A DNA stretch of 16,527 bases. Source: Acidilobaceae archaeon (lineage in GTDB: Archaea > Thermoproteota > Thermoprotei_A > Sulfolobales > Acidilobaceae). This document shows, in pieces, positions 5,665 to 13,146 of this stretch. A program made the position numbers and the translations under genes. The stretch is from positions 1-16,527 of the forward strand of contig JALUDK010000127.1 in assembly GCA_027044005.1 (NCBI GenBank), read 5' to 3'. The notes below the pieces were generated by a model, which worked only from the letters and a program-made list of their open reading frames with translations, was not told where the DNA came from and did not search any database. Positions within the stretch are counted from its first letter, which is position 1. Each line of letters begins with the position of its first letter.

Positions 5665-7878
5665 ATGGGTGCAAGGGTTAAGGTTGTATCAGAGATCGAG
5701 AAGATCATGAGCAACATTGAGCAGATAAGGAACATAGGAATTATCGCCCACGTGGACCATGGCAAGACAACGACCAGCGACTCGCTACTAGCGGCGGCTG
5801 GGATAATATCGGAGAGGATAGCTGGTGAGGCGCTTGTCCTGGACTACCTTAGCGTGGAGAAGCAGAGGGGTATAACGGTCAAGAGCGCCAACATAAGCCT
5901 ATACCACGAGTACGAGGGTAAGCCCTACGTGATCAACCTGATAGACACCCCGGGCCACGTGGACTTCTCGGGCAAGGTGACCCGGAGCCTCAGGGTACTA
6001 GACGGTGCCATAGTTGTGGTAGATGCCGTCGAGGGCGTCATGACCCAGACGGAGACAGTCATAAGACAGTCGCTAGAGGAGAGGGTTAGACCCCTACTCT
6101 TCATAAACAAGGTGGACAGGCTGATAAAGGAGCTTAAGCTACCCCCAGAGAAGATACAGGAGAGGTTCGTAGAGATAATCAGGGAGGTAAATAACCTGAT
6201 TGACCTCTACGCGGAGCCAGAGTTCAGGAAGAAGTGGAAGCTGAACCCGGCAGATGGGACTGTAGCCTTCGGTAGCGCCAAGGACAAGTGGGGCATAAGC
6301 ATTCCGATGGTTAAGAAGAAGGGGATAACGTTCCAGGAGATAATAAAGGCCTACGAGACCGGGGACAAGAGCCAGATAGCACAGCTGGCAAAGAAGATGC
6401 CCCTACACGAGACTCTACTAGACATGGTAGTTAAGTTCGTACCCAACCCAAAGGAGGCGCAGAAGTACAGGATACCCAAGATCTGGAAGGGAGACCTGGA
6501 CAGTGAGGTAGGTAGGGCGATGATCGAGGCAGACCCCAACGGCCCCCTGGTATTCTACGTGAACGACATAAAGGTGGAGAAGACCGGCCTAGTCGCCACC
6601 GGCAGAGTGTTCTCAGGCACCCTAAAGCCGGGCACAGAGGTATACCTAGTTACAGCCGGCAAGAAGGGGAGGATACTACAGGTAAGCCTCTACATGGGCC
6701 CATTCAGGGAGGTAACAAAGGCGATACCAGCGGGCAACATAGGAGCGATCATGGGCCTTGAGGACGTGAGGGCGGGAGAGACGCTGGTGGATGTAGCGCA
6801 CCAGGACCAGGGCGCCCCCTTCGAGCAGCTACGCTACGTGAGCGAGCCAGTCGTGACGATAGCCGTGGAGCCGAAGAAGATACAGGATCTACCTAAGATG
6901 ATTGAGGCCCTGAGGAAGCTGACAATAGAGGATCCAAACCTGGTTGTGAAGATAAACGAGGAGACCGGAGAGTACCTAATAAGCGGTATGGGGCCGCTCC
7001 ACCTAGAGATAGCACTAACACTACTCAAGGAGAGGTTCGGCATAGAGGTGAAGGCAAGCCCACCTATAGTAGTCTACCGTGAGACCGTCAGGTCCGAGAG
7101 CCAGGTGTACGAGGGCAAGAGCCCCAACAAGCACAACAAGTTCTACATAAGCGTAGCTCCACTAAACGAGGAGACCATAGAGCTGATAGCGAAGGGAGTA
7201 GTGAACGAGAACCAGCACCCGAGGGACAGGGCAAAGATACTCAGAGACCAGGCAGGCTGGGACTACGACGAGGCCAGGAGGATATGGAGCATCGACGAGA
7301 ACATAAACGTGTTCGTAGACAAGACAACCGGAGTACAGCACCTAAGAGAGGTCAAGGACACCATACTAGCAGCGTTCAGGCTAGCCATGAAGGAGGGCCC
7401 ACTCGCAGCGGAGCCAGTCAGGGGTGTCAAGGTAGTGCTGCACGACGCCGTGATACACGAGGACCCAGTACACAGGGGCCCAGGACAGATATACCCCGCG
7501 GTGAGGAACGCCATATGGGCAGGAATAATAACGGCGAGGCCAACCCTACTAGAGCCGCTACAGAAGCTAGACATAAGGACGCCCATGGAGTACGTGAGCA
7601 ACATAGCAGCACTACTATCAAGGAAGAGGGGCAGGATACTAGAGGTCCTAAGCCAGGGCCCCGCAGCTAGGGTCATAGCCGAGGTCCCTGTAAGCGAGAG
7701 CTTCGACCTAGCAGCGGAGCTCAGAGGAGCGACAGCAGGCAGAGCCTTCTGGGGCGTAGAGTTCAGCAGGTGGGCTCCGGTACCGGACTCAATGCTGGAC
7801 GAGCTAATCAGGAAGATAAGGGAGAGGAAGGGGCTCCCACCGTCGCCGCCGAAGCTGAACGACCTGATAGGCCCCTAG
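5665..7878 (+). CDS. fusA: Translation elongation factor 2 (aEF-2)
   Basis: EF-2 is the GTPase that moves tRNA and mRNA through the ribosome after each peptide bond. The 737-residue protein is full length for Crenarchaeota. The G domain has AHVDHGKT (28-35), RGIT (68-71, switch I), DTPGH (94-98) and NKVD (148-151). The diphthamide loop in domain IV is PVHRGPGQ, with H603 as the residue expected to be modified. The C-terminus ends in the usual RKIRERKGLPP region. I place the start at ATG 5665 because AGGGGTG (5651-5657) lies 7 bases upstream. The frame is open to a TTG at 5632, but that codon sits almost at the predicted transcription start and would add 11 unusual residues. No intein or frameshift is present. 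Confidence 0.97.
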   Translation: MGARVKVVSEIEKIMSNIEQIRNIGIIAHVDHGKTTTSDSLLAAAGIISERIAGEALVLDYLSVEKQRGITVKSANISLYHEYEGKPYVINLIDTPGHVDFSGKVTRSLRVLDGAIVVVDAVEGVMTQTETVIRQSLEERVRPLLFINKVDRLIKELKLPPEKIQERFVEIIREVNNLIDLYAEPEFRKKWKLNPADGTVAFGSAKDKWGISIPMVKKKGITFQEIIKAYETGDKSQIAQLAKKMPLHETLLDMVVKFVPNPKEAQKYRIPKIWKGDLDSEVGRAMIEADPNGPLVFYVNDIKVEKTGLVATGRVFSGTLKPGTEVYLVTAGKKGRILQVSLYMGPFREVTKAIPAGNIGAIMGLEDVRAGETLVDVAHQDQGAPFEQLRYVSEPVVTIAVEPKKIQDLPKMIEALRKLTIEDPNLVVKINEETGEYLISGMGPLHLEIALTLLKERFGIEVKASPPIVVYRETVRSESQVYEGKSPNKHNKFYISVAPLNEETIELIAKGVVNENQHPRDRAKILRDQAGWDYDEARRIWSIDENINVFVDKTTGVQHLREVKDTILAAFRLAMKEGPLAAEPVRGVKVVLHDAVIHEDPVHRGPGQIYPAVRNAIWAGIITARPTLLEPLQKLDIRTPMEYVSNIAALLSRKRGRILEVLSQGPAARVIAEVPVSESFDLAAELRGATAGRAFWGVEFSRWAPVPDSMLDELIRKIRERKGLPPSPPKLNDLIGP

Positions 7879-7906
7879 CACTCAAACAGTGTTGCTATGG
7901 TAACAC
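7876..7906 (+). terminator. Possible hairpin terminator after EF-2
   Basis: GTGTTGC (7889-7895) can pair with GTAACAC (7900-7906) around the loop TATG with one G-U pair, and a pyrimidine-rich stretch (cccctctatt, then cttctc) follows. A competing hairpin uses 7876-7882 and 7888-7894 around CAAAC, so only one can form. Archaeal termination depends mainly on T-rich tracts, so a role is plausible but not certain. Confidence 0.35.
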
Positions 7907-7968
7907 ACATCACACCCCTCTATTAACCCTGTCCACCCAGCCAGTCTGTACAATCTTCTCATGGCACC

Positions 7969-7977
7969 ATTTATACC
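7969..7977 (+). promoter_or_regulatory. TATA box of the nuo operon
   Basis: ATTTATACC in the 131-base gap after EF-2 is a good TATA element. The expected transcription start is near 7996-8000, which leaves a leader of only about 10-14 bases with GGTG (8000-8003) before the TTG start of nuoA. Confidence 0.65.
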
Positions 7978-7983
7978 AAACTA

Positions 7984-7997
7984 ACTGTATATACAGT
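7984..7997. promoter_or_regulatory. Perfect 14-bp palindrome, candidate operator of the nuo operon
   Basis: ACTGTATATACAGT is a perfect palindrome lying between the TATA box and the nuoA start codon. Its 3' edge touches the expected transcription start. A protein bound here would block RNA polymerase or TFB, as archaeal repressors do. The inner TATATA could alternatively be a second TATA element, but its start point would then fall inside nuoA. Confidence 0.5.
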
Positions 7998-8009
7998 CCG
8001 GTGTAAGGC

Positions 8010-8417
8010 TTGCCGATAGACCCAGGCGACCCCCTGGTGAAGTCAGCCCTCACGCTGATGATACTACCCCTCATACTAACACTGGTCCTAGCAGGCGTCA
8101 TCTACTTCCTACGGATACTAACACTACAATCCAGGGAGATAGAGGAGGCGGAGAAGTACAAGTACGAGAGATTCGAGGCAGGTAACCCCCCAAAGGGAGA
8201 AGCCAGGAAGAAGGTATCAATGCAGTACCTGGGATACCTCATAATATTCCTGGCAGTAGAGCCCGCAGTAATCCTAGTAGCCCTAGCCCTAGCAGCGCCC
8301 AGGAGCATGATAGACAGCCTGCTATATCTATACGCCGTATTCATAGCCGTTTACACTCCACTACTGGTATACGCGTTGAGGGAGGCCAGGCGCGTCGAGG
8401 CCTGGACCCTCACATAG
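8010..8417 (+). CDS. nuoA: Complex I-like subunit A (NuoA/Fpo A type)
   Basis: NuoA is a small membrane subunit at the joint between the peripheral arm and the membrane arm of complex I. The 135-residue protein has three transmembrane helices, at about residues 13-37, 73-94 and 101-122. The long loop between the first two carries YERFEAGNPPKGEAR (FEAG at 55-58), the hallmark of the family. E84 in LAVEPAV matches the conserved glutamate of the second helix, while the nearby conserved aspartate is an alanine here (A82). The TTG at 8010 is chosen because GGTG lies 6 bases upstream and the first helix needs the residues before it; GTG 8037 is an alternative. It is the first gene of the operon. 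Confidence 0.88.
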   Translation: MPIDPGDPLVKSALTLMILPLILTLVLAGVIYFLRILTLQSREIEEAEKYKYERFEAGNPPKGEARKKVSMQYLGYLIIFLAVEPAVILVALALAAPRSMIDSLLYLYAVFIAVYTPLLVYALREARRVEAWTLT

Positions 8418-8433
8418 CATGGGGGTGAATGTG

Positions 8434-9033
8434 ATGGAGGGCAACGGAGGCAATGGCGGGAGGGTCTACGTGGGCAACCTAGACAAGTCGGCCAAGAGGG
8501 CCAAGCAGCTAGTCATGGGCAAGCTAAGGATGGGCAAGGCAGTCGACTGGGCAACAGCCTTCAGCCTATGGCCAGTACACCTGACTACCAGCTGCTGTGG
8601 GTGCGAGTTCGCCGCTACCTGGAGCCCCAGGTTTGATGCCGAGCAGCATGGAGCCCTGCCATGGGTCGGGGCTAGGCAGACCAATATGATCCTGATAGAG
8701 GGCACGGTCACGAAGAAGATGGCATGCGCGGTCAGGGTCACCTGGGAGCAGATGCCCTCGCCCAAATTCGCCATAGCCATGGGTGCATGCGCCATAGACG
8801 GGGGCATATTCTATAATAGCTACAACATAGTTAGGCCCTGGGAGATCATCCCCGTCGACGTCTACATACCCGGATGCCCGCCAAGGCCAGAAGCGGTGGC
8901 CAGGGCAATCATAGAGCTACAGAGGAAGATCAGGAAGCAGAGGGTAGCTAGCAAGTGGATAGAGGAGGGCTGGAGGCCGGACAGGGAGTACGTGAAGCCG
9001 AAGGAGGACCCATGCTCATGGTGGAGGGGATAG
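8434..9033 (+). CDS. nuoB: Complex I-like subunit B, N2 iron-sulfur cluster subunit (NuoB)
   Basis: NuoB carries the terminal [4Fe-4S] cluster N2 that hands electrons to the quinone-type acceptor. From ATG 8434 the protein has 199 residues. The N2 ligands are all present: adjacent C54-C55 in TSCCGCE, C119 in MGAC and C148 in IPGCPPRPEA. The C119-C148 distance of 29 equals that in the bacterial subunit. A further cysteine (C57) follows the CC pair. The N-terminal tail is Gly/Asn-rich and not conserved. I prefer 8434 over the in-frame ATG at 8419 because GGGGGTGA (8421-8428) forms a Shine-Dalgarno site five bases before it; nothing suitable precedes 8419. The gene follows nuoA closely. Confidence 0.93.
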   Translation: MEGNGGNGGRVYVGNLDKSAKRAKQLVMGKLRMGKAVDWATAFSLWPVHLTTSCCGCEFAATWSPRFDAEQHGALPWVGARQTNMILIEGTVTKKMACAVRVTWEQMPSPKFAIAMGACAIDGGIFYNSYNIVRPWEIIPVDVYIPGCPPRPEAVARAIIELQRKIRKQRVASKWIEEGWRPDREYVKPKEDPCSWWRG

Positions 9034-9037
9034 AAGA

Positions 9038-9529
9038 GTGAGCCTAGACCAGGCTAGGAGGATAGCAGAGGAGGCGCTAAGCGGCATAGAGTACCGTGTC
9101 GACGAGGGGAAGGGATTCATAGAGTTCATAGTTGCCAAGGAGAACCTGGTAGAGGCCGCATCCCGGCTAAAGAAGGCCGGGTTCGACCACGTGAAGAGCC
9201 TCACCGTAGTCGACTACAAGGCAGAGGACAAGTTCAAGATAGTATACCACGCATCCAGCTACCTCAATGAGGACCTTGCAAAGGCCATAGTGGGTATAGG
9301 AACAGAGGTGCCTAGGAGCAACCCGAAGGTGCCCACACTAGTCTACGTGTGGAGGAGCGTCGAGTTCCAGGAAAGAGAGGTATTCGAGTTCTTCGGTATT
9401 GAGTTCGAGGACCACCCAGACCTCAGGCTCCTACTACTAGCACCGCAGATTGCCGAGAAGAAGCCGCTAAGGAAGGACTTCATAGTGAAGGAGGAGCCTA
9501 TCATAAGGACAAAGCCGCCCACGGGGTGA
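9038..9529 (+). CDS. nuoC: Complex I-like subunit C (NuoC)
   Basis: NuoC (30-kDa subunit) is a peripheral-arm scaffold protein that packs against NuoD; it has no cofactor. The 163-residue protein has the family signature EREVFEFFGIEF at 112-123 followed by HPDLR at 126-130. The first part (RRIAEEALSGIEYRV, then FIEFIVAKENL) is the usual alpha-beta domain. The GTG at 9038 lies 4 bases after the nuoB stop, with the purine-rich GGTGGAGGGG upstream. It is a separate gene from nuoD, not fused as in enterobacteria, which is the normal archaeal state. Length is typical. Confidence 0.93.
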   Translation: MSLDQARRIAEEALSGIEYRVDEGKGFIEFIVAKENLVEAASRLKKAGFDHVKSLTVVDYKAEDKFKIVYHASSYLNEDLAKAIVGIGTEVPRSNPKVPTLVYVWRSVEFQEREVFEFFGIEFEDHPDLRLLLLAPQIAEKKPLRKDFIVKEEPIIRTKPPTG

Positions 9530-9532
9530 TGA

Positions 9533-10774
9533 ATGGTGAGCGTATGGGTTTACGGGGAGCAGAAGTCCGAGCTGGGCCTCGAGGGCACGATAACCAGGAA
9601 GCTTGAGGAGGACCTATACGAGGTCTTCATAGGCCCCCAGCACCCCGGCTCGGGTCACATGAGGATAATCATAAGGATTGATGGAGACATAATAGTAGAG
9701 GCAGACCCCGACATGGGCTACGTCCACAGAACAATGGAGAAGTTGTCCGAGGGAAGGGAGTGGATAAAGAACGTGCCCCTCTTCGAGAGAATGGCCATCC
9801 ACGATGCATGCAACGTTACCGTATCATACGTCATGGCACTCGAGAGGATCCTAGGAATAGAGCCGCCTCCAAGGGCGAAATACCTAAGAACACTCCTATG
9901 TGAGATAAACAGGATAGCAGCCCACCTCTACGGCTTCGGCATATTCGGAGTCTTCATAGGACACTCAACCATGTACATGTGGAGCTTCGCGGACCGAGAG
10001 GTAATGGTAGAGCTAGCGGAGAAGCTAACCGGGGCCAGGCTCACACACTCCTACCCCATACCCGGAGGGGCCAGGAGGGACATGCCCCAAGACTTCCCCC
10101 AAGCAGCCAGGAAGGCGGTAAGATACTTCAGGAGGAGGCTAGACGAGTACAGGAAGATATTCCTAGACAACCCCGTGACGAGGAAGAGGCTAGAGGGCGT
10201 GGGGATAATACCGAAGAAAATAGCGGCAGAGCTAGGAGTCGTCGGCCCCGTAGCCAGGGCTAGCGGGATCAAGTACGACGCCAGGCTAGCAGAGCCCTAC
10301 GACGCCTACGACGAGGTAGAGTTCGAGGTGCCAGTATATGAGGAGGGGGACGCCCTGGCAAGGGCATGGGTCAAGTTCGAGGAGATAAAGCAGAGCCTGA
10401 GGATAATAGAGCAGGCGGTAGACTGGCTAGAGAAGCACCCCAGGGAGGCTCCTATACACGAGAGGTTCTGGGCCAAAGCCCCGCCGCTGTGGAAGAAGGT
10501 CTTCGAGGCAGAGGGCAGGGTCAAGCTACTACCACTCATGGCAAACCTGAAGCTACCCCCAGGAAGGGCCATGGCTAGGAGCGAGACGGCTCGCGGCGAG
10601 ATAGTCTACTACGTCGAGAGCGATGGGAAGACAACGCCATACAGGGTCAGGATAGTATCACCCTCGGCAAGGAACGCTATAGTATTTAAGTATATCGCAC
10701 CAGGATATAAGGTTATGGATCTACCAACAATATATGGTAGTATAGATTACTTCCCCCCGGAGGCTGATAGGTGA
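9533..10774 (+). CDS. nuoD: Complex I-like subunit D, 49-kDa-type (NuoD)
   Basis: NuoD forms, with NuoB, the chamber where the electron acceptor is reduced; it descends from the large subunit of NiFe hydrogenase but lacks its metal-binding cysteines. The 413-residue protein has GPQHPGSGH (34-42), GYVHRTMEK from residue 62, REVMVELAEKLTG, ARASGIKYD, ETARGEIVYYV, and the C-terminal GSIDYFPPEADR, all family landmarks. By a gapless alignment from memory with Thermus Nqo4, the quinone-binding Tyr87 corresponds to I89 here, and the first hairpin is one residue shorter around the second histidine. ATG 9533 lies 3 bases after the nuoC stop; GTG 9536 is possible. The last about 25 codons are unusually AT-rich. 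Confidence 0.94.
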   Translation: MVSVWVYGEQKSELGLEGTITRKLEEDLYEVFIGPQHPGSGHMRIIIRIDGDIIVEADPDMGYVHRTMEKLSEGREWIKNVPLFERMAIHDACNVTVSYVMALERILGIEPPPRAKYLRTLLCEINRIAAHLYGFGIFGVFIGHSTMYMWSFADREVMVELAEKLTGARLTHSYPIPGGARRDMPQDFPQAARKAVRYFRRRLDEYRKIFLDNPVTRKRLEGVGIIPKKIAAELGVVGPVARASGIKYDARLAEPYDAYDEVEFEVPVYEEGDALARAWVKFEEIKQSLRIIEQAVDWLEKHPREAPIHERFWAKAPPLWKKVFEAEGRVKLLPLMANLKLPPGRAMARSETARGEIVYYVESDGKTTPYRVRIVSPSARNAIVFKYIAPGYKVMDLPTIYGSIDYFPPEADR

Positions 10775-11796
10775 TGGCGGGTATAATAGACCTCATACTA
10801 TCCATAATATTCTATCCCCCCATATACCAGCTCGTCCTCGTGGGCCTCACAGGGGCCCTAGTAGTCGTAATATTCATCATATGGTTCGAGAGGAAGGCGA
10901 CCGCCAGGGTGCAGAGAAGGCTGGGGCCATACCATATATCGCCACGCCTAGCAGGACTGCCACAGCTAGTCGCAGACCTGATAAGATACGCATTCCAGGA
11001 GGTCATAATACCGAAGACCGTGGACAAGGAGCTATTCGTGCTCGCCCCCATAGTGGCTACAGTACTATCAATACTCCCAATAGCAGTGGTCCCTCTAACC
11101 TCAAACCCGGCCTACTGGCCAATACCCATGGACTATAGCATGCTAGTGGCACTGGCCCTAACCACAGTCTCCCCAATATTCCTAATAGTCGCGGGCTGGG
11201 CCAGCAACAACAAGTTCTCCATAATAGGCGGCGTCAGGGAGGCCTTCGTCATAACCGCGTACGAGCTGATAGCAATAATGAGCATACTATCCGCATCCGC
11301 AGCAGTACTATCATTCAACCTAGTGGACATAGTAGAGGCCCAGAGGATATGGTACATACTACTGAACCCTATCGCATTCCTAGCAGCATTCCTAGCGGTA
11401 CTCATGGCAACCTCGGGCTTCCCCTTCGAAATACCGGAGTCGGAGAACGAGGTTGTGGCAGGGCCCTTCACAGAGTACAGTGGCCTGCTGTACGGGCTAA
11501 ACATGGGCGCAGCCTACATGAAGAGATTCGCCTTCTCAATACTAATAGCCCTAGTATTCCTGGGCGGCTGGTCTCCCTTCACGCCGGGCGAGGGCATACT
11601 ATCGGGCTACCTAATACCCTCCCTGATAGTAGTCGCGAAGGCCACCATACTCATGATGATATTCAGCCTAACAAGGTCAATATATGGAAGGTTTAGGCTG
11701 GACCAGGCCCTGGAGGGGGCCTGGAGGCTAGTCTTCCCCATGGCCGTCCTGGGCTTCGGCCTTGCCCTACTCGAGGCTTACCTGGGGGTGATGTAG
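10774..11796 (+). CDS. nuoH: Complex I-like membrane subunit H (NuoH)
   Basis: NuoH links the peripheral arm to the membrane arm and forms much of the acceptor tunnel and the first part of the proton path. From ATG 10774 the protein has 340 residues with about eight transmembrane helices. The conserved cytoplasmic loop FERKATARVQRRLGP starts at residue 38 (E39-P52). The acidic loop ESENEVVAGPFTEYSG lies at 222-237 and keeps the glutamates typical of the family. REAFVITAYELIAIMS in the middle matches the helix that bears charged residues. The start shares its A with the nuoD stop (TGATG); GTG 10771 one codon upstream is equally possible, and GGAGG lies at 10759-10763. The subunit looks complete. 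Confidence 0.94.
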   Translation: MAGIIDLILSIIFYPPIYQLVLVGLTGALVVVIFIIWFERKATARVQRRLGPYHISPRLAGLPQLVADLIRYAFQEVIIPKTVDKELFVLAPIVATVLSILPIAVVPLTSNPAYWPIPMDYSMLVALALTTVSPIFLIVAGWASNNKFSIIGGVREAFVITAYELIAIMSILSASAAVLSFNLVDIVEAQRIWYILLNPIAFLAAFLAVLMATSGFPFEIPESENEVVAGPFTEYSGLLYGLNMGAAYMKRFAFSILIALVFLGGWSPFTPGEGILSGYLIPSLIVVAKATILMMIFSLTRSIYGRFRLDQALEGAWRLVFPMAVLGFGLALLEAYLGVM

Positions 11797-11797
11797 A

Positions 11798-12349
11798 GTG
11801 CCCGCAAAGCCGGTGGTGAAGAGGCTCCCGGCCCGTAAGGGCCTATTCGCAGGCTTCAAGGGTAACGTAGACGCCATAACTATTGGATTAAAGTACCTAG
11901 TAGACCCGAAGAGGTTTACACTAATATACCCGAACGAGTACATAAAACTAGACCCCGGATACAGGGGCTTCATAGTACTCGACCCTAAGAAGTGCATCCA
12001 CTGCTCCTCCTGCGCCAGGATCTGCCCCGCCGCCGCCATGAGGATGATAAAGAGGATGGAGGAGGACCCCAAGACCGGGAAGCCAAAGATGAAGCTATGG
12101 CCAGTAATAAACTACCAGAGGTGCATATTCTGCGGCTACTGCGTAGACGTGTGCCCAACAGAGGCCCTCTACACGGTCCCATACCACGACATAGTATACG
12201 AGAACATGGCAGAGATGGACTGGAGCCTAGAGACATTCGTCAAACCGCCAGAGCACCCGACAGCCAAGGAGGGCATCCCAGTCAAGTACATCGTGGACGA
12301 GGAGAAGGGCCTAGTCAAGGTACGGGCGGAGGAGGTCGAGGAGAAGTGA
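11798..12349 (+). CDS. nuoI: Complex I-like subunit I, 2x[4Fe-4S] ferredoxin (NuoI)
   Basis: NuoI holds clusters N6a and N6b, which carry electrons toward NuoB. The 183-residue protein has two complete ferredoxin motifs: CIHCSSCARICP (cysteines 66, 69, 72, 76) and CIFCGYCVDVCP (109, 112, 115, 119). They are separated by a basic insert with KTGKPKMKL. The N-terminal part (GLFAGFKGNVDAITIGLKYL) is the amphipathic helix that lies on the membrane. The C-terminus is a charged extension. The GTG at 11798 follows GGGGGTGAT (11784-11792) and lies one base after the nuoH stop. In complexes without NuoEFG, this subunit is the likely entry point for electrons from a soluble donor such as reduced ferredoxin or an unknown partner. 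Confidence 0.96.
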   Translation: MPAKPVVKRLPARKGLFAGFKGNVDAITIGLKYLVDPKRFTLIYPNEYIKLDPGYRGFIVLDPKKCIHCSSCARICPAAAMRMIKRMEEDPKTGKPKMKLWPVINYQRCIFCGYCVDVCPTEALYTVPYHDIVYENMAEMDWSLETFVKPPEHPTAKEGIPVKYIVDEEKGLVKVRAEEVEEK

Positions 12350-12828
12350 TCGAAACATACAAGCCCCTAATGGCAGGCCTCCTCGCCGCCTTCATGGTCC
12401 TAACATCGTACCTAGTAGTCAGGAGCAAGGACCTAGTCTACGCCAGCGGCTCCCTGGCAGTACTGGGGGTCCTAAACGCCGCCCTGCTAGCCCTGCTAGG
12501 CTACGGTATAGTAGCGGTCTTCCTAGTGGTGGTATATGTAGGAGCAGCGGTCATGTTCATAATAGTCGCAGTATCAATGCTGGGGGGCGGAGGCCCCGAG
12601 AAGTGGCAGCCGGAGAAGGGCGCATTCGCAGCGGCCTCAGCCCTCACGGTCCTCCTAATCATAGTACTGGCGTCATCACTGTACACAGCATACACGCAGC
12701 CCGGGAGCATAAGCCTGAGGAGCGTCTCGGGCATACTAGTGGGGAGGTACCTGCCGGTCCTAGGCGTCATATTCGTAGCCCTAGCCGCCACGCTCATCGA
12801 GGCTATAGCGATAGCTAGGAAGAGGTGA
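12346..12828 (+). CDS. nuoJ: Complex I-like membrane subunit J (NuoJ)
   Basis: NuoJ is a hydrophobic subunit next to NuoK, and its third helix contains the pi-bulge that is thought to take part in coupling. The true start is the GTG at 12346, overlapping the nuoI stop as GTGA, with GGAGGT (12331-12336) nine bases upstream. This frame is open back to 11992, but the upstream part is an out-of-frame reading of nuoI and is not real. The 160-residue protein has about five transmembrane helices; the third carries VVYVGAAVMFIIVAVSML, matching the conserved YVGA segment. A loop with GGGGPEKWQPEKG separates helices 3 and 4. Confidence 0.9.
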   Translation: MIETYKPLMAGLLAAFMVLTSYLVVRSKDLVYASGSLAVLGVLNAALLALLGYGIVAVFLVVVYVGAAVMFIIVAVSMLGGGGPEKWQPEKGAFAAASALTVLLIIVLASSLYTAYTQPGSISLRSVSGILVGRYLPVLGVIFVALAATLIEAIAIARKR

Positions 12829-13145
12829 TGGAGGTGCCGGTCGATACGGCGCTAGGCGGGATAGCGGCGGTATCAGCCGCTCTAATGGCATCCATAGCGG
12901 TCTACGGTCTAACATCATCGCAAAACCTAATACGCCAACTACTGTCAATAGAGGTGCTCTTCAACGCGGTCCTCATACTAGTTATCATACTCTTTTCATT
13001 CAACCCGGTGAACGCTACGCTCTTCGCTGTCACCCTAACCGCGGTTGTCTCGGGGGAGGTTATAGTTATCGTAGCCGTAGTCGTGAGCCTCTTCCGTAGG
13101 ACCAGGAGCCTGGAGTCAATCGTTCTAGAGGAGGAGGGGGTGTAA
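12828..13145 (+). CDS. nuoK: Complex I-like membrane subunit K (NuoK)
   Basis: NuoK is a three-helix membrane subunit related to MrpC of sodium/proton antiporters and forms part of the proton path. From ATG 12828 the protein has 105 residues, the normal size. It has QNLIRQLLSIEVLFNAV with E42, and VVSGEVIVIVAVVVSLFRR with E77. These match the two membrane glutamates that are essential in the bacterial subunit (E36 and E72), with nearly the same spacing. The start shares its A with the nuoJ stop (TGATG); GTG 12825 is an alternative. It is part of the tightly packed operon. Confidence 0.93.
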   Translation: MEVPVDTALGGIAAVSAALMASIAVYGLTSSQNLIRQLLSIEVLFNAVLILVIILFSFNPVNATLFAVTLTAVVSGEVIVIVAVVVSLFRRTRSLESIVLEEEGV

Positions 13146-13146
13146 G

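Noticed and set aside
11992..12345. Upstream part of the long frame that leads into nuoJ, suggesting an N-terminal extension or fusion
   Set aside because: The extension overlaps the NuoI ferredoxin motifs in another frame and is basic, low-complexity sequence; GTG 12346 has a proper Shine-Dalgarno site.
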